DNA of 64,000 nucleotides from Clostridia bacterium (GTDB taxonomy: Bacteria > Bacillota > Clostridia > CAKSNL01 > HGM11501), in contig JAFQQJ010000039.1 of the NCBI GenBank assembly GCA_017411325.1, positions 62,001 through 126,000 on the forward strand, given 5' to 3'. Position 1 is the stretch's first letter, and each line of letters opens with the position of its first letter. Both the position numbers and the translations under genes were made by a program. This document shows positions 35,986 to 45,091 of this stretch, piece by piece. Below the pieces are notes generated by a model that was not told the DNA's origin, searched no databases, and saw nothing but the letters and a program-made list of their open reading frames with translations.

Positions 35986-36696
35986 ATGGCTTTATTTGAT
36001 TTATCAAAACTTTTATCTGAAAATACATATCCCGGACGCGGTATCGTAATCGGTACATCCGCTGACGGAAAAAATGCGATGATTGCATATTTTATAATGG
36101 GACGAAGCGAAAACTCCCGAAACAGAGTTTTTGAAAGCTTTGAAGGCGGAATGAGAACAAAGGCTTTTGATGAATCAAAGCTACAAGATCCCAGCCTCAT
36201 TATCTACAATCCTTATCTTGCACTTCCCGGTTGCGACATCATAACAAACGGCGATCAGACAAACACAATCTATGACTTTATGAAGGACGGAAAAACCTTT
36301 GAGGAAGCTTTAATGACAAGAGAGTTTGAGCCTGATGCACCAAACTTCACACCCCGTATTTCAGGCGCACTTTACTATAACGATAAGGCGTTCACTTATA
36401 AGATGTCAATTCTTAAGAGTGCCAACGGAAATAGCGAGGTTTGCAACAGATTTTTCTATAACTATGAAATGCGCAGGGGAATAGGTCATTTCATTCACAC
36501 CTATAAGTGCGACGGAAATCCCATTCCTTCCTTCTACGGCGAGCCTGAGGAAGTTGAGCTTCCCAATACCGCAGAGGAGCTTGCCGACCTTGTATGGAAA
36601 AACTTAAATGAAGATAACAAGGTTTCTCTTTTCGTAAGAACAGTTTGCTTGGAATGCGGAAAATCAGAAGATATTATAATAAATAAGAATAAGTGA
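35986..36696 (+). CDS. purO: IMP cyclohydrolase, PurO type
   Basis: 236 residues. NTYPGRGIVIGTSADGKNA and AYFIMGRSENSRNRVFES are the signature of the archaeal-type IMP cyclohydrolase family (PF07826 type), unrelated to the PurH cyclohydrolase domain. Closes FAICAR to IMP. Next to a stand-alone AICAR transformylase, which together replace bifunctional PurH. Start ATG behind atcggagg. Confidence 0.88.
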   Translation: MALFDLSKLLSENTYPGRGIVIGTSADGKNAMIAYFIMGRSENSRNRVFESFEGGMRTKAFDESKLQDPSLIIYNPYLALPGCDIITNGDQTNTIYDFMKDGKTFEEALMTREFEPDAPNFTPRISGALYYNDKAFTYKMSILKSANGNSEVCNRFFYNYEMRRGIGHFIHTYKCDGNPIPSFYGEPEEVELPNTAEELADLVWKNLNEDNKVSLFVRTVCLECGKSEDIIINKNK

Positions 36697-36706
36697 GGGT
36701 ATAAAA

Positions 36707-37891
36707 ATGAAAGAATTTGAACTTAAATACGGTTGTAATCCAAATCAGAAGCCTTCTAAAATATATATGAAAGACGGAAGCGAGCTTCCCATTGAAATAT
36801 TAAACGGCAAGCCCGGCTATATTAACTTCCTTGATGCTTTTAACAGCTATCAGCTTGTTAAGGAATTAAAGGAAGCACTTGGCCTTCCCGCGGCTACAAG
36901 CTTCAAGCACGTAAGCCCCACAAGTGCGGCAGTAGGAGAGGTTTTATCCGATAAGCTTAAGAAAGCCTGCTTCGTTGACGATATCGAAGGTCTTGACGAA
37001 TCCCCCCTTGCATGTGCATATGCAAGAGCAAGAGGAACCGACAGAATGTGCTCCTTCGGTGACTGGGTTGCACTTTCCGATGTTTGCGACGTTACAACGG
37101 CAAAGCTTATCCAGAGAGAAATTTCCGACGGTGTTATCGCTCCCGGCTACACCGATGAAGCTCTCGAAATCTTAAAGACCAAGAGAAAGGGCGGCTACAA
37201 CATCGTAAAGATTGATCCTTCGTATGTACCCGCCGAAGTTGAAACAAAGGAAGTTTACGGTATCACCTTCCAGCAGGGAAGAAACAACTTCAAAATTGAC
37301 GAAGAGCTTCTTTCCAATATAGTAACAGCAAATAAAGAAATGCCCGACGGTGCAAAGCGCGACCTTATAATTGCATTAATCACATTGAAATACACTCAGT
37401 CAAACTCCGTATGCTATGCATATCAGGGACAGGCAATCGGCGTTGGCGCAGGTCAGCAGTCAAGAATTCACTGCACACGCCTTGCCGGCACAAAGGCAGA
37501 CACCTGGCATATGCGTCAGTATGACAAGGTATTGAATCTTCCCTTCAGAGACGACCTCGGAAGAGCAGACAGAGATAACGTAATTGACGGATATATAAAC
37601 AGAAACGAAGAGGATGTTTGTGCTGAAGGTAACTGGCAGAAGTATTTTACTTCTCGTCCCGAGCCCTTGACAGATGCCGAAATCAGAGCATATCTTGACA
37701 CAATTACAGGCGTTGCACTTGGCTCAGATGCATTCTTCCCCTTTGATGATAACATTGAAAGAGCGAAGAGAAGCGGCGTTTCCTACATTGCAGAGCCCGG
37801 CGGCTCCATCCGTGACGATGTTGTAATTTCCACCTGCGATAAGTACAATATGGTTATGGCATTTACCGGAATGAGACTTTTCCACCACTGA
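36707..37891 (+). CDS. AICAR transformylase (stand-alone PurH formyltransferase domain)
   Basis: 394 residues. ELKYGCNPNQKPSKIY and ATSFKHVSPTSAAVG belong to the AICAR formyltransferase half of PurH (FKHVSPAGAA in the bifunctional enzyme), and GQQSRIHCTRLAG together with the C-terminal GSIRDDVVISTCD are present. The MGS-like cyclohydrolase half is absent. It formylates AICAR with 10-formyl-THF. Ten bases after purO; the pair completes IMP synthesis. Confidence 0.92.
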   Translation: MKEFELKYGCNPNQKPSKIYMKDGSELPIEILNGKPGYINFLDAFNSYQLVKELKEALGLPAATSFKHVSPTSAAVGEVLSDKLKKACFVDDIEGLDESPLACAYARARGTDRMCSFGDWVALSDVCDVTTAKLIQREISDGVIAPGYTDEALEILKTKRKGGYNIVKIDPSYVPAEVETKEVYGITFQQGRNNFKIDEELLSNIVTANKEMPDGAKRDLIIALITLKYTQSNSVCYAYQGQAIGVGAGQQSRIHCTRLAGTKADTWHMRQYDKVLNLPFRDDLGRADRDNVIDGYINRNEEDVCAEGNWQKYFTSRPEPLTDAEIRAYLDTITGVALGSDAFFPFDDNIERAKRSGVSYIAEPGGSIRDDVVISTCDKYNMVMAFTGMRLFHH

Positions 37892-37908
37892 TAAGGGAGG
37901 ATTCTTAA

Positions 37909-39174
37909 ATGAAATTAATGGTTGTTGGCGGTGGCGGAAGAGAACACGCCATAATTAAAAAGTTAAAAGAAAACAAAGATGTTGAAAAGATCTATGCACT
38001 TCCCGGAAACGGCGGAATTGCAATGGATGCAACCTGCGTTGATATCGGTGCAAAGGAAATAGAAAAAATTGTTGAATTTGCAGTTTCCGAGAAAATCGAC
38101 TATGCGGTTGTTGCTCCCGATGATCCTTTGGTATTAGGTGCGGTTGACGCCCTTACTGAAGCGGGAATTCCCTGCTTCGGTCCCGATAAAAAGGCGGCAA
38201 TAATTGAAGGAAGCAAGGTTTTTTCAAAGAATTTAATGAAAAAATATCACATTCCCACAGCGGAATATGAGGTATTTTCCGATATGGATGCGGCACTTAC
38301 ATACCTTGATACAGCGCCCATCCCCACAGTTATAAAGGCTGACGGGCTTGCCCTCGGTAAAGGCGTTATTATCGCTATGACGCGCGAGGAGGCAAAAGCT
38401 GCCGTTAAGTCCATGATGGAGGATAAGGTTTTCGGAAAGAGCGGAGATAACATCGTTATCGAAGAATTTTTGACCGGTCCCGAGGTTTCCGTTTTAGCAT
38501 TTACAGACGGACACGTTGTAAAGCCCATGGTATCCTCTATGGATCATAAGAGAGCAGGGGATAACGACACCGGTCTTAATACCGGAGGTATGGGCACGGT
38601 TGCGCCCAATCCCTACTATACAAAGGATATTGCCGATGAGTGTATGGATAAGATTTTCCTTCCCACAATTGAGGCAATGAAAAGCGAAGGAAGAACCTTT
38701 AAGGGCTGTCTCTATTTCGGACTTATGCTCACGGAAAAGGGCCCCAAGGTTATCGAGTATAACTGCCGTTTCGGCGATCCCGAAACCCAGGTTGTGCTTC
38801 CTCTGATGGAGTCAGACCTTCTCACCGTAATGAAGGCGGTAACGGAAGAAAAGCTTTCCGAAACCGAAGTGAAGTTTGGGTCTGGCAGTGCCTGCTGTGT
38901 AATTATGGCGTCAAAGGGCTATCCCGAAAGCTACGAAAAGGGATTTGCTATGACAATTCCTTCCGAAATTTCAGACAACGTATACGTTGCGGGAGCAAAA
39001 TTGGAGGACGGCAAGCTTTTAACAAACGGGGGCAGAGTGCTTGGTGCAACCGCAACCGATGAAAGCCTGGCAGGCGCAATCGAAAAGGCCTACGGCATTG
39101 TTAAGAAAATCAGCTTCGACAACGCTTATTACAGAAATGATATAGGACAGAGAGCGCTTAAAGCAATAAAATAA
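37909..39174 (+). CDS. purD: Phosphoribosylamine-glycine ligase
   Basis: 421 residues, ATP-grasp enzyme making GAR. MKLMVVGGGGREHAIIKKL at the N-terminus, PTVIKADGLALGKGV and VIEEFLTGPEVSVLAF in the ATP-grasp domain, NTGGMGTVAPNPYY, and EYNCRFGDPETQVVLP metal site. Ribosome site gggagg. Confidence 0.97.
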   Translation: MKLMVVGGGGREHAIIKKLKENKDVEKIYALPGNGGIAMDATCVDIGAKEIEKIVEFAVSEKIDYAVVAPDDPLVLGAVDALTEAGIPCFGPDKKAAIIEGSKVFSKNLMKKYHIPTAEYEVFSDMDAALTYLDTAPIPTVIKADGLALGKGVIIAMTREEAKAAVKSMMEDKVFGKSGDNIVIEEFLTGPEVSVLAFTDGHVVKPMVSSMDHKRAGDNDTGLNTGGMGTVAPNPYYTKDIADECMDKIFLPTIEAMKSEGRTFKGCLYFGLMLTEKGPKVIEYNCRFGDPETQVVLPLMESDLLTVMKAVTEEKLSETEVKFGSGSACCVIMASKGYPESYEKGFAMTIPSEISDNVYVAGAKLEDGKLLTNGGRVLGATATDESLAGAIEKAYGIVKKISFDNAYYRNDIGQRALKAIK

Positions 39175-39187
39175 ACGGAGGAAGAAA

Positions 39188-42100
39188 ATGGTATACAGAG
39201 TATATGTTGAAAAGAAAAAGCATCTTGCGAATGAAGCTAAAGCCCTTCTTTCCGATGTTGTAACTTTTCTCGGAATAAAAAATCTTACCGATGTCCGCAT
39301 TATAAACCGTTATGATGCGGAAAATATAGATAAGGAGCTTTTTGAATACGCAAAGAAAACCGTATTTTCCGAACCTCAGCTTGACGATGCATTTGATGAA
39401 ATGGATTTTACGGGCTATACGGTTTTTGCCGTTGAGCCGCTTCCCGGTCAGTTTGACCAGAGAGCAGACTCTGCATCCCAGTGTATTCAGATTATTTCCT
39501 GCGGTGAAAGACCGGTTGTAAAAACAGCAAAGGTTTACGCCCTTTCGGGAAATCTTACAGAGGACGAAGTTGCGGAAATCAAAAAGTATGTTATAAATCC
39601 CGTTGAGTCAAGGGAAGCATCTTTGGAAAAGGCAGAAACCTTAAAGACAGAATTTGAAATTCCCACAGAGGTTAAGACACTTGACGGTTTTATAGACCTT
39701 GACGAGGAAGGTTTAAAGGCATTTATCGCTGAATACGGGCTTGCCATGGACATTGACGATATCAGATTCTGCCGTGATTATTTCGTTTCCGAAAAGAGAA
39801 ATCCCACCATCACAGAAATCAGAATGATTGATACCTACTGGTCTGACCATTGCCGTCACACTACCTTCGGTACAATCATCGATAAGGTCGAGTTTGAAGA
39901 TGAGCTTCTGAAGAAAGCATACGACGAATATATTGCAACCAGGGAAGCGCTTGGCAGAACAAAGCCCGTTTGCCTTATGGATATTGCAACACTTGCGGTT
40001 AAATATCTCCGTAAAAACGGAATGCTTGAAAAACTGGACGAATCAGAAGAAATCAATGCCTGCACAGTAAAAATTGACGTTACTGTTGACGGCGAAAAAG
40101 AGCCCTGGTTATTGCTCTTTAAAAACGAAACGCACAATCATCCTACGGAAATTGAGCCCTTCGGCGGTGCGGCAACCTGCATAGGCGGTGCTATAAGAGA
40201 TCCGTTATCAGGCAGAAGCTATGTTTACGGAGCTATGCGTGTAACAGGTGCGGCAGACCCCTTGAAGCCCTTGTCAGAGACTCTTAAGGGTAAGCTTCCC
40301 CAGAGAAAGATTGTTACAACTGCGGCAGCAGGATATTCTTCCTACGGTAACCAGATTGGTCTTGCAACAGGTATTGTTGACGAGCTTTATCACGACGGTT
40401 ATGCGGCAAAGAGAATGGAAATCGGTGCGGTTATCGCAGCTGCTCCCGAAGAAAATGTCCGCCGTGAAAGACCGGATGCAGGGGATGTTGTAATCCTGCT
40501 TGGCGGCTCCACCGGCCGTGACGGATGCGGCGGTGCAACAGGCTCATCCAAGTCTCATACTGTTGAATCACTTGAATCCTGCGGTGCAGAGGTTCAGAAG
40601 GGTAATGCTCCCGAAGAGAGAAAGCTTCAGAGACTTTTCAGAAACAAGGAAGCAAGCAGAATGATTAAGCGCTGCAACGACTTTGGTGCAGGCGGTGTTT
40701 CCGTTGCTATCGGTGAGCTTGCAGACGGTCTTTATATCGACCTTAACAAGGTTCCGAAAAAGTACGAAGGTTTAGATGGAACAGAGCTTGCAATAAGCGA
40801 ATCTCAGGAGAGAATGGCTGTTGTTGTCGAAAAGGAAAATGTTGATGCATTCCTTGCGCTTGCCGAAAAGGAAAATCTTCAGGCTTGTCCCGTTGCAACC
40901 GTAACAGACGATATGCGTCTTACAATGGTATGGAACGGCAAGAAGATATGCGATATCAAGAGAGAGTTCTTAAACTCCAACGGTGCTGAAAAGCACATTG
41001 ATGCACTTTGCGTAAAGGGAGTTTACGAGGATAAAAAAGTTAATGGCAATTTTACCGAAAATATGAAAGCCCTTGCATCCGACCTTAACGTATGCTCAAA
41101 GCGTGGTCTTTCTGAGCGCTTTGACTCAACAATCGGTGCAGGAACTGTTCTTATGCCCTTCGGCGGCAAAAATCAGCTTACACCCGCTCAGGCTATGGTA
41201 CAGAAGATTTCCGTTGAGAAAAAGCATACAGACGACTGTTCACTTATGGCGTGGGGCTATAATCCCTTCATAACCGAAAAGAGCCCCTATCACGGTGCTT
41301 ATCTTGCGGTTATCGAATCTGTATGTAAGTTAATCGCATCGGGTGCTTCCTTCAATGATGTATATCTTACATTCCAGGAATACTTCCCGAGACTTGGTAA
41401 GGACGCTAAGCGCTGGGGTCAGCCCTTATCCGCACTTCTTGGTGCATTTAAGGCGCAGAAGGAATTAAAGATCGGTGCAATCGGCGGTAAGGATTCTATG
41501 AGCGGAAGCTTTGAAAACTTAGATGTTCCTCCCACACTTGTTTCCTTTGCAGTTACAACCGCAAAGGTAGGGGACATAGTTTCTCCCGAATTCAAGGCAT
41601 CGGGTAACAGAGTTATTCACTTAAAGGCAGAGCTTGACGAGAACAATCTTCCTAAGACCGATTCTCTTCTTTCCGTATTCGATAAGGTTACAGAGCTTGT
41701 AAGAGCAGGCAAGGCCGTTGCGGTTTATACACCCTGCTTCGGCGGTGTTGCAGAAGCCGTAATGAAAATGGGCTTCGGTAACGGCTTTGGCTTTAAGTTT
41801 GCAGACGGAATTTCTCTTTCCGATATTTTCGGATACTCCTACGGTTCCTTCGTTGTTGAAGTTAATGACGATTCTTATATGGATAACACCATTGGTTTCG
41901 TAACCTGTGACGGTGCAATTACATTGGGTAACGAAGCTGTTAAGACAAGTGAAATCTTAAAGCTTTACGAAGACAAATTAGAGCCGGTATTCAGCTGCAA
42001 CATTCCCACAGAAGGTAAAAAATACGAAAATTACGAATTTTCCGCAACCGAGAGATACACTACTGCATTTAAGTGTGCAAAGCCCAAGGCATTAATTCCC

Positions 42101-42877
42101 GCGTTCCCCGGAACAAACTGCGAATTTGATACCGCAAAGGCACTCCGCGATGCAGGGGCAGAGCCTGAAATTATCGTAATCAACAACCTTACGGCAGACG
42201 GAATCAAGAGAAGCACGGAATACTTTGCCGAAAAGACAAAGGAAGCGCAGATTATCTTCGTTCCCGGCGGCTTCTCCGGCGGTGACGAGCCTGACGGAAG
42301 CGGTAAGTTCATTACTGCATTCTTCAGAAATGCAATTGTAAAGGAAGAGGTTACAAACCTTCTTGAAAAACGCGACGGTCTTATGGCAGGTATCTGTAAC
42401 GGATTCCAGGCACTTATAAAGCTTGGCTTGGTGCCCTACGGTAAGATTATTGATACCGATGAAAACTGCCCCACACTTACATTCAACACAATCGCACGCC
42501 ACCAGTCAAGAATTGTAAGAACAAGGATTGCATCCAACAAATCACCCTGGCTTTCATTCACAAATGTGGGTGAGGTATACAATGTTCCGATTTCCCATGG
42601 TGAAGGAAGATTCCTTGCAAGTGAAGAACTTGTTTCCGAGCTTGCGAAAAACGGACAGATTGCAACACAGTATGTTGACCTTTCGGGCAATGCAACAGAT
42701 GATATCCACTTCAATCCCAATAACTCAGTATGCGCTATCGAGGGTATCACATCTCCCGACGGAAGAGTAATCGGTAAAATGGGACACAGCGAAAGAATCG
42801 GAAACGGTCTTTATAAAAACGTTCCCGGTAATTATGATATTAAGATGTTTGAAGCGGCTGTACGCTACTTCAAGTAA
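39188..42877 (+). CDS. purL: Phosphoribosylformylglycinamidine synthase, single-chain form
   Basis: 1229 residues, the large fused form rather than the PurS/PurQ/PurL set typical of Bacillus. N-terminal PurS-like domain (residues 1-80), two AIRS-like halves (KNETHNHPTEIEPFGGAATC; later GAIGGKDSMSGSF), and a C-terminal class I glutaminase with the nucleophile Cys in MAGICNGFQALIK and the catalytic His in ISHGEGRFL. Converts FGAR to FGAM using glutamine. Its glutaminase is intact, unlike that of the PurF in this operon. Confidence 0.96.
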   Translation: MVYRVYVEKKKHLANEAKALLSDVVTFLGIKNLTDVRIINRYDAENIDKELFEYAKKTVFSEPQLDDAFDEMDFTGYTVFAVEPLPGQFDQRADSASQCIQIISCGERPVVKTAKVYALSGNLTEDEVAEIKKYVINPVESREASLEKAETLKTEFEIPTEVKTLDGFIDLDEEGLKAFIAEYGLAMDIDDIRFCRDYFVSEKRNPTITEIRMIDTYWSDHCRHTTFGTIIDKVEFEDELLKKAYDEYIATREALGRTKPVCLMDIATLAVKYLRKNGMLEKLDESEEINACTVKIDVTVDGEKEPWLLLFKNETHNHPTEIEPFGGAATCIGGAIRDPLSGRSYVYGAMRVTGAADPLKPLSETLKGKLPQRKIVTTAAAGYSSYGNQIGLATGIVDELYHDGYAAKRMEIGAVIAAAPEENVRRERPDAGDVVILLGGSTGRDGCGGATGSSKSHTVESLESCGAEVQKGNAPEERKLQRLFRNKEASRMIKRCNDFGAGGVSVAIGELADGLYIDLNKVPKKYEGLDGTELAISESQERMAVVVEKENVDAFLALAEKENLQACPVATVTDDMRLTMVWNGKKICDIKREFLNSNGAEKHIDALCVKGVYEDKKVNGNFTENMKALASDLNVCSKRGLSERFDSTIGAGTVLMPFGGKNQLTPAQAMVQKISVEKKHTDDCSLMAWGYNPFITEKSPYHGAYLAVIESVCKLIASGASFNDVYLTFQEYFPRLGKDAKRWGQPLSALLGAFKAQKELKIGAIGGKDSMSGSFENLDVPPTLVSFAVTTAKVGDIVSPEFKASGNRVIHLKAELDENNLPKTDSLLSVFDKVTELVRAGKAVAVYTPCFGGVAEAVMKMGFGNGFGFKFADGISLSDIFGYSYGSFVVEVNDDSYMDNTIGFVTCDGAITLGNEAVKTSEILKLYEDKLEPVFSCNIPTEGKKYENYEFSATERYTTAFKCAKPKALIPAFPGTNCEFDTAKALRDAGAEPEIIVINNLTADGIKRSTEYFAEKTKEAQIIFVPGGFSGGDEPDGSGKFITAFFRNAIVKEEVTNLLEKRDGLMAGICNGFQALIKLGLVPYGKIIDTDENCPTLTFNTIARHQSRIVRTRIASNKSPWLSFTNVGEVYNVPISHGEGRFLASEELVSELAKNGQIATQYVDLSGNATDDIHFNPNNSVCAIEGITSPDGRVIGKMGHSERIGNGLYKNVPGNYDIKMFEAAVRYFK

Positions 42878-42889
42878 GGAGGTATTTTC

Positions 42890-44566
42890 GTGGAATATAA
42901 ATCCGATATAGAAATAGCTCAGAGCTGCGTGATGCAGCATATTACAAAAATTGCAGAAAGAGCTCACGTTGATGAGAAATATCTTGAAACCTACGGTCGT
43001 TATAAGGCAAAAATCGATCCCGCTTTAATAAGCGAGACGGATAAGAAAGACGGTAAGCTTATTTTGGTTACCGCAATTACACCCACACCTGCGGGCGAGG
43101 GTAAAACCACCACAACCATCGGCCTTGCTGACGGACTTTCAAGAATAGGAAAGGACGTAACAGTTGCTCTTCGTGAACCCTCCTTGGGTCCCGTATTCGG
43201 CGTTAAGGGCGGTGCGGCAGGCGGCGGCTATGCCCAGGTTGTACCTATGGAGGATATAAATCTTCACTTTACGGGTGACTTCCACGCAATCGGTGCGGCA
43301 AACAATCTTCTTGCCGCAATGCTCGATAACCACATTCAGCAGGGCAACGTTCTCGGAATCGACCCCAGAAGGATCACCTGGAAGCGCTGCGTTGATATGA
43401 ACGACCGTCAGCTTCGTTTCATCGTTGACGGTATGGGCGGTAAGGCAAACGGAACACCCAGAGAGGACGGCTTTGACATCACCGTTGCCAGCGAAATTAT
43501 GGCTGTGCTTTGCCTGTCTTCCTCTATCACAGACCTTAAGGAAAGACTTTCGAGAATTATCGTAGGATATACCTATGACAATAAGCCCGTAACGGCAGGA
43601 GACCTTAAGGCAGCAGGTGCTATGACAGCACTTTTAAAGGATGCCATAAAGCCCAACCTTGTTCAGACGCTTGAGGGAACTCCCGCATTTGTACACGGCG
43701 GGCCCTTTGCGAACATCGCTCACGGCTGTAACAGCGTAATGGCTACAAAGCTTGCGCTTAAGATGGGTGACTACACAGTAACAGAAGCAGGTTTTGGTGC
43801 TGACCTCGGTGCAGAAAAGTTCCTTGATATAAAGTGCCGTATGGCAGGCTTGACGCCCGATGCGGTTGTTATCGTTGCAACAGTACGTGCGCTTAAGATG
43901 CACGGCGGTCTTTTAAAGACAGAACTTGCAACAGAAAACATCGAAGCACTTGAAAAGGGTATTCCAAATCTTCTCCGACATGTATCCAACATCAAAAACG
44001 TATACAAGCTTCCCTGTGTGGTTGCTGTTAACCGTTTCCCCACAGATACAGATGCGGAAATTGATTTCGTAATTAAGAAGTGCCGCGAGCTTTCCGTTAA
44101 TACCGTACTTTCGACAGTATGGGCAGAAGGCGGAAAGGGCGGAGAAGAGCTGGCAAAAGAAGTTGTTCGTCTCTGCGAAGAAGAAAAGGGCGACTTCACA
44201 TTCTCCTATGAGCTTTCCGGCTCCATCGAAGACAAAATCGAAGCAATCGTTAAAAAGGTATACGGAGGCGACGGTATCAGCGTGCTTCCCGCCGCTAAAA
44301 AGCAGATTGCAGAGCTTACTGAGCTTGGTTTTGCAAACCTTCCCGTTTGTATTGCAAAGACGCAGTACAGCTTCTCCGATGATCCCACAAAGCTCGGCGC
44401 TCCCGAAAACTTTACAGTTACCGTTAAAAACGTAAAGGTATCCGCAGGTGCAGGCTTTATCGTTGTATTGACAGGCGATATATTAACTATGCCCGGTCTT
44501 CCCAAGGTTCCCGCCGCTGAAAAAATCGACGTGGACGAATCGGGTAAAATAACAGGACTGTTCTAA
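42890..44566 (+). CDS. fhs: Formate-tetrahydrofolate ligase
   Basis: 558 residues from GTG 42890, with aaggagg at 42876-42882. P-loop [41 protein letters not shown] split across the folate/formate region, and [12 protein letters not shown]. Makes 10-formyl-THF from formate, ATP and THF, the cofactor for PurN and the AICAR transformylase encoded upstream, so its position at the operon end is functional. Confidence 0.96.
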   Translation: MEYKSDIEIAQSCVMQHITKIAERAHVDEKYLETYGRYKAKIDPALISETDKKDGKLILVTAITPTPAGEGKTTTTIGLADGLSRIGKDVTVALREPSLGPVFGVKGGAAGGGYAQVVPMEDINLHFTGDFHAIGAANNLLAAMLDNHIQQGNVLGIDPRRITWKRCVDMNDRQLRFIVDGMGGKANGTPREDGFDITVASEIMAVLCLSSSITDLKERLSRIIVGYTYDNKPVTAGDLKAAGAMTALLKDAIKPNLVQTLEGTPAFVHGGPFANIAHGCNSVMATKLALKMGDYTVTEAGFGADLGAEKFLDIKCRMAGLTPDAVVIVATVRALKMHGGLLKTELATENIEALEKGIPNLLRHVSNIKNVYKLPCVVAVNRFPTDTDAEIDFVIKKCRELSVNTVLSTVWAEGGKGGEELAKEVVRLCEEEKGDFTFSYELSGSIEDKIEAIVKKVYGGDGISVLPAAKKQIAELTELGFANLPVCIAKTQYSFSDDPTKLGAPENFTVTVKNVKVSAGAGFIVVLTGDILTMPGLPKVPAAEKIDVDESGKITGLF

Positions 44567-44571
44567 TAAAG

Positions 44572-44595
44572 AGGAGTGTGCGAAAGCACACTCCT
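44572..44595 (+). terminator. GAAA-capped hairpin after fhs (weak or no terminator)
   Basis: 10-bp perfect stem aggagtgtgc / gcacactcct with a GAAA tetraloop. No T-tract follows (taagctg), so it may be an mRNA 3'-stabilising or partial attenuation hairpin at the end of the purine operon. Confidence 0.5.
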
Positions 44596-44617
44596 TAAGC
44601 TGATGAGGAGAATTGAA

Positions 44618-45079
44618 ATGAAATTGCTTAAAATGACAAGCCTTATTTTGACTATGATATTACTTATTTCTTCAGTATCATTTGCTGCAGATAATATTAA
44701 AGTAATGCTTGATGACGAATATATAAAATTCGATGTAGAGCCTCAGATTGTAGACGGAAGAACAATGGTTCCGCTTCGTGCTATTTTTGAAGCGATGGGC
44801 GCAGAAATTTACTGGGACGAGGAAACAAAAAGCGTTACAGCGATAAGAGAAGAAACAATCGTCATTGCAAAAATAGGTGAAAAAACACTGCATATTAACG
44901 AAGATACTGTGAAAATGGATGTAGCACCTTTAATAATTGAAGGCAGAACTTTAGTTCCGGCAAGATTTATATCTGAAGCATTCGGATGCGATGTTGCGTG
45001 GGCAGGAGAAGAAAGATGCGTGTACATAAGGACGGGCTTTGTTGAATATGATAATAATATGGATGTAGGACAGGATTAA
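44618..45079 (+). CDS. Small secreted stalk-domain (copper amine oxidase N-like) protein
   Basis: 153 residues from ATG 44618 (gaggag upstream; an open frame from 44576 crosses the hairpin). Signal peptide about 1-22 (SLILTMILLISSVSFAA), then the two-part stalk domain with TMVPLRAIFEAMGAEIYWD and TLVPARFISEAFGCDVAW. This is the same domain type found at the C-termini of the discoidin and GH99-like proteins, here alone. Probably a cell-surface or matrix structural module. Three bases from the next gene, so co-expressed with it. Confidence 0.8.
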   Translation: MKLLKMTSLILTMILLISSVSFAADNIKVMLDDEYIKFDVEPQIVDGRTMVPLRAIFEAMGAEIYWDEETKSVTAIREETIVIAKIGEKTLHINEDTVKMDVAPLIIEGRTLVPARFISEAFGCDVAWAGEERCVYIRTGFVEYDNNMDVGQD

Positions 45080-45091
45080 AAGGTGGAAGCT

